Of a stretch of DNA of 64,000 nt, positions 40,154 through 48,805 are shown one piece after another (position 1 is the stretch's first letter; every line of letters begins with the position of its first letter). The DNA is from Clostridia bacterium. Its GTDB lineage: Bacteria; Bacillota; Clostridia; Oscillospirales; CAG-272. The stretch covers positions 1 to 64,000 of the forward strand of contig JAFUQU010000042.1 in NCBI GenBank assembly GCA_017472255.1. The letters are read 5' to 3'. Position numbers and translations under genes: made by a program. The notes below the pieces were generated by a model, which worked only from the letters and a program-made list of their open reading frames with translations, did not search any database and was not told the origin of the DNA.

Positions 40154-40182
40154 ATTATACCTTCGCGCTGATCGTTTGTCAA
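40154..40182 (-). promoter_or_regulatory. Promoter of the sialidase/SGNH operon
   Basis: TTGACA (40177-40182), 17-bp spacer, TATAAT (40154-40159) on the minus strand. Confidence 0.9.
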
Positions 40183-40369
40183 GAGAAATGAAGAAAAAAC
40201 GTTCCAACTTCGCACTTTGTCAAAATTAACAAAAAATGCAGGCGAATTTTTATGCGTAAAATGAACGCAAAATGAAGAATTTTTCGGAAATGCACACACC
40301 GTATTCACATTTATGGTTTATAATTGTCTTATCGGCATAGTCTTGACTGATGTCGAAGAATATTTTCCA

Positions 40370-42658
40370 ATGGATGGTGATATTTTGTCAGAGCTTTTCG
40401 CGGATATCCGCACAAACCTCAAGATCGCTTTCAAGAGCGTGCGCTTCAATTATAAGCAGTACGCCAGCTTCTTTGCGGCGCTGTTTCTGATTCAGTGCTT
40501 CTTCGGAATGCTGACCATTTCGAGCGATATGAATACCCGCATCACCGAGGAAATCGTCTACGAAGAATACGATTACGACGTGGTGTTCCTCGACCTGAAC
40601 TATTATCAAACCGTCTTTTTGCAGAACGACGAGCTTCAGGTTTTCGCCAGCGACCATATTTACGACATCGTGCGCATCGTTGACCGCTACCACGCCGCCG
40701 ACGATACCACGACCTACGACGTTTATCTCGATCTGCTGGGCGATATGCAGCTCTCCTTCAAGCTCTTCAAAAACAAGTATATGCCCTATCTCCAGCAGAA
40801 TCTGAAGTCCGGGCAGGTGCTGAAATACAACTATTCCGAGGTCTACAAGCTGGATTCCTACCGCATCAACGGCATGGTTAGCTATGTGGCCATCGCCGCC
40901 GTCATGACGCTGGTGTCGATTCTGCTGATCACCTCCCTCTACCGCATCCGTGTCAACCACTACAAGTTTACATACGGCATCTACATGAGCTTCGGCGCCG
41001 ACTATAAGCAGCTCTGCAAAACCTCATTCTGGGAAATGATGGTTGTTTCGCTGGTGACGTTCATCCCGTCGCAGGCGTTTTCGGTGGGCATCATCTATCT
41101 GATTTACATGGTGGACGGCTTCGCCTTCACCTACAGTCCGTTGGTGCTGCTGAAGGTTTTCATTATCAATATTGTTATCGTTTCGGTGTCGGTCTGCTTC
41201 CCCATGTGGCGGGTTTCCCGCAATCTGGTCACGAAGCTGCTCACCTCCGAGGATAACTCCAACCTCGTTTCCTCGCCCAGACGCTCCTTCAATTTCTTCA
41301 ACCTCACCTTCCCGAAGAAATACGAGGTGGTGTCCATGTGGCGCTTCCGCAAGTATCTGGCGACGATGATTGTCACCGCCGTGGGCTTTTCGTCCATCTT
41401 CGTGGCGGGCTTCTACGCCGCCGACGTGTACGAGTACACCCGCAGCTACACCCGTCCCCAGTACACCGTTACGCTGGCTACCAACAAAATTTACGATGAA
41501 ACGCTGGTTCCCGATCTGGCGGTCATCGAGGGCATTGAGCTGGTGGAAGTCACCGCCACCGGAGAGGCGGCTTACAACCTGTCCCACGCCAAGATCGAGA
41601 AGGGCGCGGTGCTTCCCACCGCAAACCTGGTTGTGCCGGAGGACGACGACGACTTCCGCGTGACCAACGAAATCAACTACGTGATGGTTGACAACAAGGA
41701 GACCATCGACGCGCTGACCAGCGAACGTTTCGACTACAAGATCAAGGGCGATCCCTATGAGATTCTGACCGACGAGAGCGCGGTCATCGTTTCGAACTAC
41801 ATCGGCAACAAGAAGGCGTGCGACTACGAGGTGGGCGACATCATCAAGGTGGCGGCCTTCCAGAGCCAGAAGAAGCAGCTCGACCAGAATCTGCAGGGCA
41901 AGAACCGTCTGCGTGAGGAGCTGAAATTCTACAACTTTGAATACATCGAGCTGCACGTCTGCGCGGTTATCGACGGCATGAGCACGCTGGACGGTTCGCC
42001 GATGTACGTGGCGAAATCGGTATGGCGTGAGCTGATGCGAGACGACGACGCCGAAATCGACACGATCGACATCTACATCGCCGAGGACGCGACCATGGAC
42101 GACGCCAAGATTATCTTTGACCGCATCCGCGATTACACTTCCCTGTACAACGGCAGGTTGGTGCTTACCGACAACCACGTGGTTTCGCAGGAGATCATCA
42201 CCCGCTCGATGAAGTATTACGCGCTGATTATCGCCCTGTCCTTCCTTGTGCTGGCGATTTCGCCGCTGATCTGGTTCTTCTCCCAGACGCTGTTCGTGAA
42301 GAAGCGGGAGAAGGAGTTCTCGGTGCTGCTTTGGCTGGGCGCCATCAAGACCGAAATCAAGAAGATTTGTCAGGAGAACGGTTTGATTCTTGCTGTAACG
42401 GCGACGATTACCTGCTTGGGCTTATCCTGGGCGTTGATTGCCATTATTCAGTGGTGCGTGACCCAGATTCCGCCCGTTCTCTACGGCGGCACCGAATCCT
42501 TCTATGTGGGCATCCACATTCCGATTCCCGCGTTGATTGCCAGCGTGCTCATTTCCATGGGCTGCGGCTACTTCTCGTCCATGCTGCCCCTTGGCGACTT
42601 CCTCAAGCGGTTCTCCGCGACCGAAAATGCACGCGAATATACGGGTTCGGATGAGTGA
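40370..42658 (+). CDS. FtsX-like ABC transporter permease
   Basis: The 762-aa protein has an N-terminal membrane segment (FFAALFLIQCFFGMLTI), a roughly 100-residue extracellular region, three helices near residues 175-290, a long soluble domain of about 250 residues, and three C-terminal helices: the MacB/FtsX architecture used by peptide-resistance and lipoprotein systems. Its partner ATPase is encoded 63 bp downstream, after a hairpin. Substrate is unknown. Start: ATG at 40370 (MDGDILSEL) is preferred because a TATAAT at 40319-40324 lies inside any longer frame; the ribosome site is weak, so this is uncertain. Confidence 0.78.
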   Translation: MDGDILSELFADIRTNLKIAFKSVRFNYKQYASFFAALFLIQCFFGMLTISSDMNTRITEEIVYEEYDYDVVFLDLNYYQTVFLQNDELQVFASDHIYDIVRIVDRYHAADDTTTYDVYLDLLGDMQLSFKLFKNKYMPYLQQNLKSGQVLKYNYSEVYKLDSYRINGMVSYVAIAAVMTLVSILLITSLYRIRVNHYKFTYGIYMSFGADYKQLCKTSFWEMMVVSLVTFIPSQAFSVGIIYLIYMVDGFAFTYSPLVLLKVFIINIVIVSVSVCFPMWRVSRNLVTKLLTSEDNSNLVSSPRRSFNFFNLTFPKKYEVVSMWRFRKYLATMIVTAVGFSSIFVAGFYAADVYEYTRSYTRPQYTVTLATNKIYDETLVPDLAVIEGIELVEVTATGEAAYNLSHAKIEKGAVLPTANLVVPEDDDDFRVTNEINYVMVDNKETIDALTSERFDYKIKGDPYEILTDESAVIVSNYIGNKKACDYEVGDIIKVAAFQSQKKQLDQNLQGKNRLREELKFYNFEYIELHVCAVIDGMSTLDGSPMYVAKSVWRELMRDDDAEIDTIDIYIAEDATMDDAKIIFDRIRDYTSLYNGRLVLTDNHVVSQEIITRSMKYYALIIALSFLVLAISPLIWFFSQTLFVKKREKEFSVLLWLGAIKTEIKKICQENGLILAVTATITCLGLSWALIAIIQWCVTQIPPVLYGGTESFYVGIHIPIPALIASVLISMGCGYFSSMLPLGDFLKRFSATENAREYTGSDE

Positions 42659-42660
42659 AG

Positions 42661-42686
42661 CACAAATCCCTACGGGATTTGTGTTT
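42661..42686 (+). terminator. Hairpin between permease and ATPase genes
   Basis: CACAAATCCC-TAC-GGGATTTGTG: 10-bp stem, TTT following. It may be a partial attenuator inside the operon. Confidence 0.65.
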
Positions 42687-42721
42687 GGATTTCATGAATT
42701 AACGAAAGGAACATAGATACA

Positions 42722-43438
42722 ATGGGAACCATACTTAGCTGCGAAGCTGTCATCAAGCAATACCGCCAGTACGATTCGATCGTCACCGCCGTGAACCGCG
42801 CCAGTCTGCGTGTGGAGGACAAGGAATTTGTCGCCATCATCGGCGCGTCCGGTTCGGGTAAATCCACCCTGCTCCAGATTTGTGCCGGTTTGGATATGCC
42901 CAACTCCGGCGGCGTGTTCATCCGCGGACACAACCTGACCGAGATGCCGCCGGATGAGCTGAGCCGTTTCCGCGGACTTTACACCGGCTTCATCTTTCAG
43001 AAACACAACCTGATTCCCCAGTTCACCGCTCTGGAGAACATCCTCATTCCCACGGTCATGTGCAACAAGCCGGACTACAGCTACGAGGAAAATCTGAAAA
43101 AGCTCATCGACACGCTGCGCATCGGCGACCGTCTGCACCATCTGCCAAGCGAGCTGTCCGGTGGTCAGCAGCAGCGCGTTGCCATCGCCCGCGCGCTGAT
43201 TAACCGCCCCTCCGTGGTTTTCGCCGACGAGCCGACGGGCAATCTGGACCGCGCCAACGCCGACGAGGTGCTTTCCCTGCTGCTCAAGACCAAGGAGCTG
43301 CTGGGCGTGACGATTATCATGGTCACTCACGACCTGTCCATCGCCTCCCACGCCGACCGGGTCTATCACATGGAAAACGGCATTCTCGAGCCGCTGGTTT
43401 CCTACAAGAAGGGCGACCCGATTGTTTGGAATTGGTAA
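42722..43438 (+). CDS. ABC transporter ATP-binding protein (MacB/LolD-like)
   Basis: The 238-aa ATPase has Walker [11 protein letters not shown]-loop [10 protein letters not shown], signature [16 protein letters not shown], Walker [13 protein letters not shown] and H-loop MVTHDLS, all typical of the LolD/MacB class that works with FtsX-like permeases. It energises the upstream protein, probably by mechanotransmission. A strong terminator follows at once. Confidence 0.92.
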   Translation: MGTILSCEAVIKQYRQYDSIVTAVNRASLRVEDKEFVAIIGASGSGKSTLLQICAGLDMPNSGGVFIRGHNLTEMPPDELSRFRGLYTGFIFQKHNLIPQFTALENILIPTVMCNKPDYSYEENLKKLIDTLRIGDRLHHLPSELSGGQQQRVAIARALINRPSVVFADEPTGNLDRANADEVLSLLLKTKELLGVTIIMVTHDLSIASHADRVYHMENGILEPLVSYKKGDPIVWNW

Positions 43439-43442
43439 ACAT

Positions 43443-43473
43443 AAAAAATCCACGCCTGTGCGTGGATTTTTTT
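43443..43473. terminator. Bidirectional terminator
   Basis: AAAAAATCCACGC-CTGT-GCGTGGATTTTTTT: 13-bp stem between convergent genes; the minus-strand gene ends at 43472. Confidence 0.9.
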
Positions 43474-43822
43474 ATGTCATTTCCCACCGATCCTCGAATT
43501 CCTCCCGCGCCAGCTCCACGCCGCCGCCGACAAGCGTCGCCGCCATCGAAACAACCGCGTGCTTCCCTTCCTCGCGAACGACGCAGGTAAGCTCCGCTTG
43601 CCAGCTGCGCCAGCGGCGGCGGGCTTCCCGCTCGCCCATGTCGGTGCGCGCCTGACGGGCGGCGGGCAGAATGTGCGTCTCGCAGGCTCCCAGAAAGGCG
43701 TCCGCCGCACGCCCATAGCATCCGTCCGCGTCCGGCGAAATCCCCTCGGGAACGCAAAGCCGGACGTTCACCAGCGGAATGCCGCCCTCCTGAAGCCTCC
43801 GGCAGATTCGTTTATACTCCAA
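43472..43822 (-). CDS. Small uncharacterised protein
   Basis: I do not recognise this 116-aa protein. It has no signal peptide and a hydrophilic, Arg-rich composition (PLVNVRLCVPEG, DMGEREARRRWRSWQAELTCVVREEGKHAVVSMAATLVGGGVELA), with alternating strand-like stretches near the C-terminus. The start is taken as TTG at 43822, because AAGGAGGGG lies about nine bases upstream; an ATG at 43885 would begin inside the divergent promoter region. It stands alone, divergent from the ABC exporter genes. Function unknown. Confidence 0.55.
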   Translation of the reverse strand: MEYKRICRRLQEGGIPLVNVRLCVPEGISPDADGCYGRAADAFLGACETHILPAARQARTDMGEREARRRWRSWQAELTCVVREEGKHAVVSMAATLVGGGVELAREEFEDRWEMT

Positions 43823-43884
43823 AGCAACCCCTCCTTTCGTAAAATATATGCGCACGTTCCTGCGATATTTCGGCAGATCAGGCA

Positions 43885-43913
43885 TTGCAATTGTAAACTT
43901 TTTGTGTTATAAT
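43885..43913 (+). promoter_or_regulatory. Promoter of the ABC exporter operon
   Basis: TTGCAA (43885-43890), 17-bp spacer, TATAAT (43908-43913). Confidence 0.8.
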
Positions 43914-43957
43914 ATTAAATGTACGAAAAAAATGTGTGAAAAATGAGGAGGGAACCT

Positions 43958-45709
43958 ATGGTTATTCGTGAATTTCTGCGTAAATACGGTTGGGCTTACC
44001 TGCCGGGATTTCTTTTTCTGGCGCTCAACTCGTTTGCGCAGACCAAAGCCCCCGCCGCTCTCGGCGACGCCATCGACCTTTTGTCGGTGGAAAATCCAGA
44101 CCGGAACGCATTGCTGCGTCAGGCCGGCATCATCGCCATCATCGGCGTTATCGTCTTCGCCGCGCGCTTCATTTGGCGCCTGTTCATCATCGGAAACGCC
44201 CGCCGCATGGAGGTTTTCCTGCGGGAAAAGCTCTACGTCAAGCTCCAGACCCTGCCCCTGTCCTTCTTCCAGAAGCAGACCTCCGGCGACCTGATGGCTT
44301 ACGCCATCAACGACGTGGGCGCGGTGCGGATGACCTTCGGTCCCGTGCTGGCGCAGGGCTTCAACAGCATCGCCATCGCTCTGCTGTCCATCCTCGGCAT
44401 GATCGAGGAGGTGGACGTGCGCATGACGCTGCTGGCGCTGGCGCCCGTTCCGCTGGCCGTCGTCGCCACGGTGATGCTGGGTCAGCAGGTACAGAAGCGG
44501 TTCGGACGGGTGCAGAAGCTCTTTTCCGGGCTGTCCGGCTTCGTCAACGAGTCCATTTCCGGCGTCAAGGTCATCAAGGCCTTTGCCCGGGAGAACGTCC
44601 GCGAATCGCAGTTTGACGCCCTTTCCGCCGAAATGCGGGACGCAAACGTGAAGCTAGCCGAGGCTTCCTCCCTGATCAATCCCGCTGTTACCGCTTCCTT
44701 CGGACTGTCCTACGCCATTGCCCTGATCGTGGGCGGAAACGCGGTGCTGTCCGGTTCCATGGGCGCGGGAACGCTGGTCACTTTCCTGGGCTATCTGCTG
44801 CTGGTGCAGCAGCCGGTGGTACAGCTTGGCAACATTATCAACCGCATCCAGCGCGGCATTGCCTCTTACAAGCGGCTGAACGCCATCTTCACCGAGCCGG
44901 GCATCCCCGAATCCGAAAGCGAATTCAAACCCCGCGTGGCCGAGGAATTCACCCCCGACCTGCGCGCCGACAGCCTTACCTACCGCTACGACGGCGCGCC
45001 GTCTGAAGCGCTCAACGGCATCTCCTTCAAAGTGAAGGCTGGCGGGACGCTGGGCATTTCCGGCTCCACCGGCTGCGGCAAATCCACGCTGCTGTCGCTG
45101 ATTGCCAAGCTGCGTACCCTGCCGAAAGGGATGCTGACCGTCGGCGGATACGACATCAACGACATCCCCGCTTACACGCTGCGCACGCAGATCGGCTATG
45201 TGCCCCAGGACGGCTTCCTGTTCTCCACCAGCATCGCCGGGAATATCGCCTTCGGGCAGGAAATCGACATGGAACGGGTTCGCGAATGCGCACGGCTGGC
45301 CTGCATCGACAAGGAAATCGAAGCCTTCCCCGAGGGCTACGAAACCGAGGTCGGCGAGCGCGGCACCCACCTGTCCGGCGGACAGAAGCAGCGCGTTTCG
45401 CTGGCGCGGGCGCTCTACCGCCAGCCCAAGCTGCTCCTGCTGGACGACACCCTTTCGGCGGTGGACAACATCACCGAGAAGCGGCTCATCGAGAATCTGG
45501 GGCTGGGCGAAACCCGCACCGGACTGCTCCGCGACACGACGATTATTGTCGTCAGCCACCGTCTGTCGGCGTTGGAGCACTGTGACGAGATTTTACATAT
45601 GGAGGACGGGCGCATCGCAGAACGCGGCAGACACGCCGAGCTGCTGACGCTGGGCGGCGCCTATGCGTCCACATGGCATAAACAGAGCGAGGAGGGAGAT
45701 CATGAATAA
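43958..45709 (+). CDS. ABC exporter half, degenerate-site subunit
   Basis: The 583-aa half-transporter has six membrane helices (residues 15-310) and a C-terminal ATPase with Walker A GSTGCGKST, canonical signature LSGGQKQRVSLARAL and Walker B LLLLDDTLSAVD. The residue after Walker B is Asp instead of the catalytic Glu, as in the degenerate half of heterodimeric exporters such as TM287. It should pair with the next gene's protein to export a drug, lipid or peptide. The ATG at 43958 was chosen because GAGGAGG lies seven bases upstream. It overlaps the next gene by 8 bp. Confidence 0.9.
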   Translation: MVIREFLRKYGWAYLPGFLFLALNSFAQTKAPAALGDAIDLLSVENPDRNALLRQAGIIAIIGVIVFAARFIWRLFIIGNARRMEVFLREKLYVKLQTLPLSFFQKQTSGDLMAYAINDVGAVRMTFGPVLAQGFNSIAIALLSILGMIEEVDVRMTLLALAPVPLAVVATVMLGQQVQKRFGRVQKLFSGLSGFVNESISGVKVIKAFARENVRESQFDALSAEMRDANVKLAEASSLINPAVTASFGLSYAIALIVGGNAVLSGSMGAGTLVTFLGYLLLVQQPVVQLGNIINRIQRGIASYKRLNAIFTEPGIPESESEFKPRVAEEFTPDLRADSLTYRYDGAPSEALNGISFKVKAGGTLGISGSTGCGKSTLLSLIAKLRTLPKGMLTVGGYDINDIPAYTLRTQIGYVPQDGFLFSTSIAGNIAFGQEIDMERVRECARLACIDKEIEAFPEGYETEVGERGTHLSGGQKQRVSLARALYRQPKLLLLDDTLSAVDNITEKRLIENLGLGETRTGLLRDTTIIVVSHRLSALEHCDEILHMEDGRIAERGRHAELLTLGGAYASTWHKQSEEGDHE

Positions 45710-47471
45710 TTCGCCGAGAAAAGAAGACGTCCGCGCGGAGTTCAAACAGCTGAACAAACGCTCCAATCTGCTGCGTCTGGCGGGCATGATGAAGCCTTAC
45801 TGGCGGCAGATGCTTTTCTGCGCCCTGCTGGTTCTGCTGATCAACGCCGCCGAGCTGCTGAAGCCCCTCGCCGCCGCCATCATCATCGATGATTTCATCA
45901 CCGCCGGCAAGGCTCAGAGCGGGCTTTATTCCATCACCGGGCTGGGAATCGCCTACTTCGCGCTGGTGCTGTTCGGCGCGCTTTTCTCCGTGACCCAGGC
46001 GCGGATGATTACGAAAATTTCCCAAAGCATTCTGAACACCATGCGTTCCACTGTCTTCCGCCGCATCCAGTCACTCCCGGTGAAGGTGCTGGACCGCTAC
46101 GGCACCGGACGCCTGATTACCCGCTCCACCAACGACATCGAGACGATCAACGAATTCTACTCGGACGTGTTCCTGAATCTGTTCCGGGACATCTTCCTGC
46201 TGATCGGCATCGTGGCGGTTATGCTGGCGCTGGACATAAAGCTGGCGCTCCTTTCCTTCATCGCCATCCCGCTCATCTTCCTGATCACCTTCTCCATCAA
46301 GCGGATTATCAAGGAAAACTTCAAGTTCATCAAGCTCGTTACCGGCAAAATCAACGGCTTTTTCAGCGAGAACATCCAGGGTATGCGCATCATTCAGGCG
46401 TTCAACGGTCAGGCGGCGAAGCTGAAGGAATTCCGCGAGCTGAACGCCCAGTATTTCAAGGGCACCATGACGCAGGTCTTCCTGAACACCATCCTCCGTC
46501 CTTCCATGGAGCTGATTAACACGCTGATCATCGCGCTTCTGGTGGCGTACAGCTACAACCGCATCGCGGGCGGCGTGCTGGAGGTGGGCATTCTCTACGC
46601 CTTCACCAACTATGTCAAGCAGTTCTTCAACCCCATCAACGACCTCGCCGAGAAATATACGACGGTGCAGTCCGCTTTTGTCTCCACCGACCGCATCTAT
46701 GAGCTGATCGACGAGCCGGAGACGGAGGAACGGGACGTTGGCTTTGTCGGGGACATCGCGGGCGAAATCGAGTTCCGCGACGTCTGGTTCGCCTACAACG
46801 ACGAAAACTGGGTGCTGAAGGGCGTCTCCTTCAAGATTCCCAAGGGCGCGAAGGCGGCCTTCGTGGGCGCAACGGGCGCGGGCAAATCCACGATTATCAA
46901 CCTGATCACCCGCAATTACGACATCCAGCGGGGCGAAATCCTTGTGGACGGCGTGAACGTTCGGGACTGGAACCTTCCCGCCCTGCGCGGCGGCGTCGCC
47001 GTGGTCTTGCAGGACGTATTCCTGTTCACCGGCACCATCCGCGAAAACATCGACATGGGCGCGGGGCTTTCGGATGAAGCCATCGCCGACGCGCTGGCGC
47101 GCGCCGATTGCACCGATTTTCTGGCGCAGACCGGCGGAACCGCTTCCCCCGTCACCGAACAGGGTCTGAACTATTCCACCGGCGAGCGACAGCTCCTCTC
47201 CTTCGCTCGGGCGATTGCCTGCAAGCCGGGTGTACTGATTCTGGACGAGGCCACGGCGCACATCGACACCGACACCGAGCGGCGGGTTCAGCGCGCCATC
47301 GAGGAGGCGTCCAAGGGGCGCACGTCGATTTACATCGCCCACCGGCTGTCCACCATCCGGCAGAGCGACGTGATCTACTACCTCAAGGGCGGCGTGATTA
47401 CCGAGCAGGGCACGCACGACGAACTGGTCGCGCTGGGCGGCGATTACGCAAAACTGGCGGCTACAGTATAA
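45702..47471 (+). CDS. ABC exporter half, catalytic-site subunit
   Basis: The 589-aa half-transporter has an N-terminal cytosolic arm, six helices (about 30-320) and an ATPase with Walker A GATGAGKST and canonical Walker B-Glu VLILDEATAHID, but a degenerate signature, YSTGERQLLSFARAI. So the active ATP site uses this protein's Walker motifs with its partner's LSGGQ, and the other site is degenerate on both sides. That is the textbook heterodimer pattern. GAGGAGGGAGATC precedes the ATG, within the upstream gene's end. Confidence 0.9.
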   Translation: MNNSPRKEDVRAEFKQLNKRSNLLRLAGMMKPYWRQMLFCALLVLLINAAELLKPLAAAIIIDDFITAGKAQSGLYSITGLGIAYFALVLFGALFSVTQARMITKISQSILNTMRSTVFRRIQSLPVKVLDRYGTGRLITRSTNDIETINEFYSDVFLNLFRDIFLLIGIVAVMLALDIKLALLSFIAIPLIFLITFSIKRIIKENFKFIKLVTGKINGFFSENIQGMRIIQAFNGQAAKLKEFRELNAQYFKGTMTQVFLNTILRPSMELINTLIIALLVAYSYNRIAGGVLEVGILYAFTNYVKQFFNPINDLAEKYTTVQSAFVSTDRIYELIDEPETEERDVGFVGDIAGEIEFRDVWFAYNDENWVLKGVSFKIPKGAKAAFVGATGAGKSTIINLITRNYDIQRGEILVDGVNVRDWNLPALRGGVAVVLQDVFLFTGTIRENIDMGAGLSDEAIADALARADCTDFLAQTGGTASPVTEQGLNYSTGERQLLSFARAIACKPGVLILDEATAHIDTDTERRVQRAIEEASKGRTSIYIAHRLSTIRQSDVIYYLKGGVITEQGTHDELVALGGDYAKLAATV

Positions 47472-47472
47472 A

Positions 47473-47508
47473 CAACGGGGCTGATGCACTTCGGTACATC
47501 AGCCCCGT
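47473..47508 (+). terminator. Hairpin after the ABC exporter operon
   Basis: ACGGGGCTGATG and CATCAGCCCCGT form a 12-bp stem with a CACTTCGGTA loop; ACTTCTTT follows rather than a clean T run. Confidence 0.7.
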
Positions 47509-47605
47509 ACTTCTTTCAAAGGTTTTGTTTTTTTCAAAAAAAGTTGGTACGTGTAACAAAAAGCCCCTTTTTGACACATGAAAGCGAATTTTACGAACTT
47601 AGGAC

Positions 47606-47634
47606 TTTACAAAATTGTCCGTTTGTGATATAAT
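47606..47634 (+). promoter_or_regulatory. Promoter of birA
   Basis: TTTACA (47606-47611), 17-bp spacer, TATAAT (47629-47634). A leader of about 115 nt follows, containing the hairpin ATTTGTGCG-CGA-CGCACAAAT (47658-47678) followed by ATTTT, a possible attenuator. Confidence 0.75.
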
Positions 47635-47754
47635 GAAAGTGTACTCAGCGGACTTCATTTGTGCGCGACGCACAAATATTTTGGCTGCAATATATCGCAA
47701 AATACATGAACGTATGTTACTGAACAGTTACTACCAACCCAAGCGGAGGAACCA

Positions 47755-48753
47755 ATGACCATAAAAGAAGCATTTCTGGAGCAACTCGAACTGCATCGCG
47801 GAAAATACATTTCCGGGCAGAAATTCGCCGAGGAGCATCATATTACCCGCGCCGCAGTATGGAAGATTGTGCGCGAGCTGGAGGCAGATGGTTATTCCAT
47901 CAAGGCGCAGCGCAACGCCGGCTACTGCATCGACGACGACTGTGAGATTCTGTCGGCGAGCGGCATCGTCAAATATCTGAGCGACCCAACCATCGAAGTT
48001 TATTTCCGGGAGTGCAGCGAATCCACCAACCTGCTGGCAAGGCAGTCAGCCGTCGCCGGTGTGGGCGACCGAATCTATGTCAGCGCGCAGCAGACCGCAG
48101 GACGCGGTCGTCTGGGACGCAGCTTCTATTCTCCGGCGGGCTGCGGAATCTATATGTCGCTGCTGCTCCATCCCAATATGCTGGCCGTCGATGCCCAGAG
48201 AATCACCACCGCCGCCGCCGTTGCCGTCTGCCGCGCCGTGGATTCCCTGCTGCACGAGGTCGGCCGCAGCGAGCGCTGCCAGATCAAATGGGTGAACGAC
48301 ATCTATCTGAACGGGAAAAAAATCTGCGGCATTCTCACCGAGGCCGAACTTCATATGGAAACCGGCAAGATGAATTACGCGGTGCTGGGCATCGGCATCA
48401 ACGTCCGCCGCCCGAAGAACGGCTTCCCCGCCGAAATCGCCGACCGCGCAGGCGCTATTTTCGACGCGGACAGCGACACCGTGGACGTGTTCAATCGTCT
48501 GGCGGGCAGCATCGTGAACGAATTCTTCCGCATCTACCGCAAGGACGCGCCCCAGGTGCTCAACCCCGTTTATTTTCTGCGGGAATATAAGGATCGCTCC
48601 CTCGTCATCGGACGGGAGGTCGAAGTCATCCAGAACGACGAAACCCGTCCCGCCCGCGCCATCGCCATCGACGACGACTGCCGTTTGGTCGTCCGCTACA
48701 ACGACGGCGTCTGCGCCGCCCTTTCCTCCGGCGAGGTTTCGATTAAAGTGTAA
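47755..48753 (+). CDS. birA: Bifunctional biotin ligase / biotin operon repressor
   Basis: The 332-aa protein attaches biotin to carboxylases and represses biotin genes. The N-terminal winged helix (KYISGQKFAEEHHITRAAVWKIVRELEADGYSIKAQRNAGY, residues 17-60) precedes the ligase domain with QQTAGRGRLGRSFYSPAGCGIYMSLLL (biotinyl-AMP loop), IKWVNDIYLNGKKICGILTEA and a short C-terminal SH3-like domain. Biotin genes are not in this window. The ATG follows GCGGAGGAACC. A strong terminator follows. Confidence 0.96.
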   Translation: MTIKEAFLEQLELHRGKYISGQKFAEEHHITRAAVWKIVRELEADGYSIKAQRNAGYCIDDDCEILSASGIVKYLSDPTIEVYFRECSESTNLLARQSAVAGVGDRIYVSAQQTAGRGRLGRSFYSPAGCGIYMSLLLHPNMLAVDAQRITTAAAVAVCRAVDSLLHEVGRSERCQIKWVNDIYLNGKKICGILTEAELHMETGKMNYAVLGIGINVRRPKNGFPAEIADRAGAIFDADSDTVDVFNRLAGSIVNEFFRIYRKDAPQVLNPVYFLREYKDRSLVIGREVEVIQNDETRPARAIAIDDDCRLVVRYNDGVCAALSSGEVSIKV

Positions 48754-48765
48754 ATGAGTTGGCAC

Positions 48766-48794
48766 GAAAAAAGCCGCCTTCGGGCGGCTTTTTT
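48766..48794. terminator. Bidirectional terminator of birA
   Basis: GAAAAAAGCCGCC-TTC-GGGCGGCTTTTTT, between birA and the converging serine hydrolase gene. Confidence 0.9.
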
Positions 48795-48805
48795 ACGTCT
48801 GCGGA

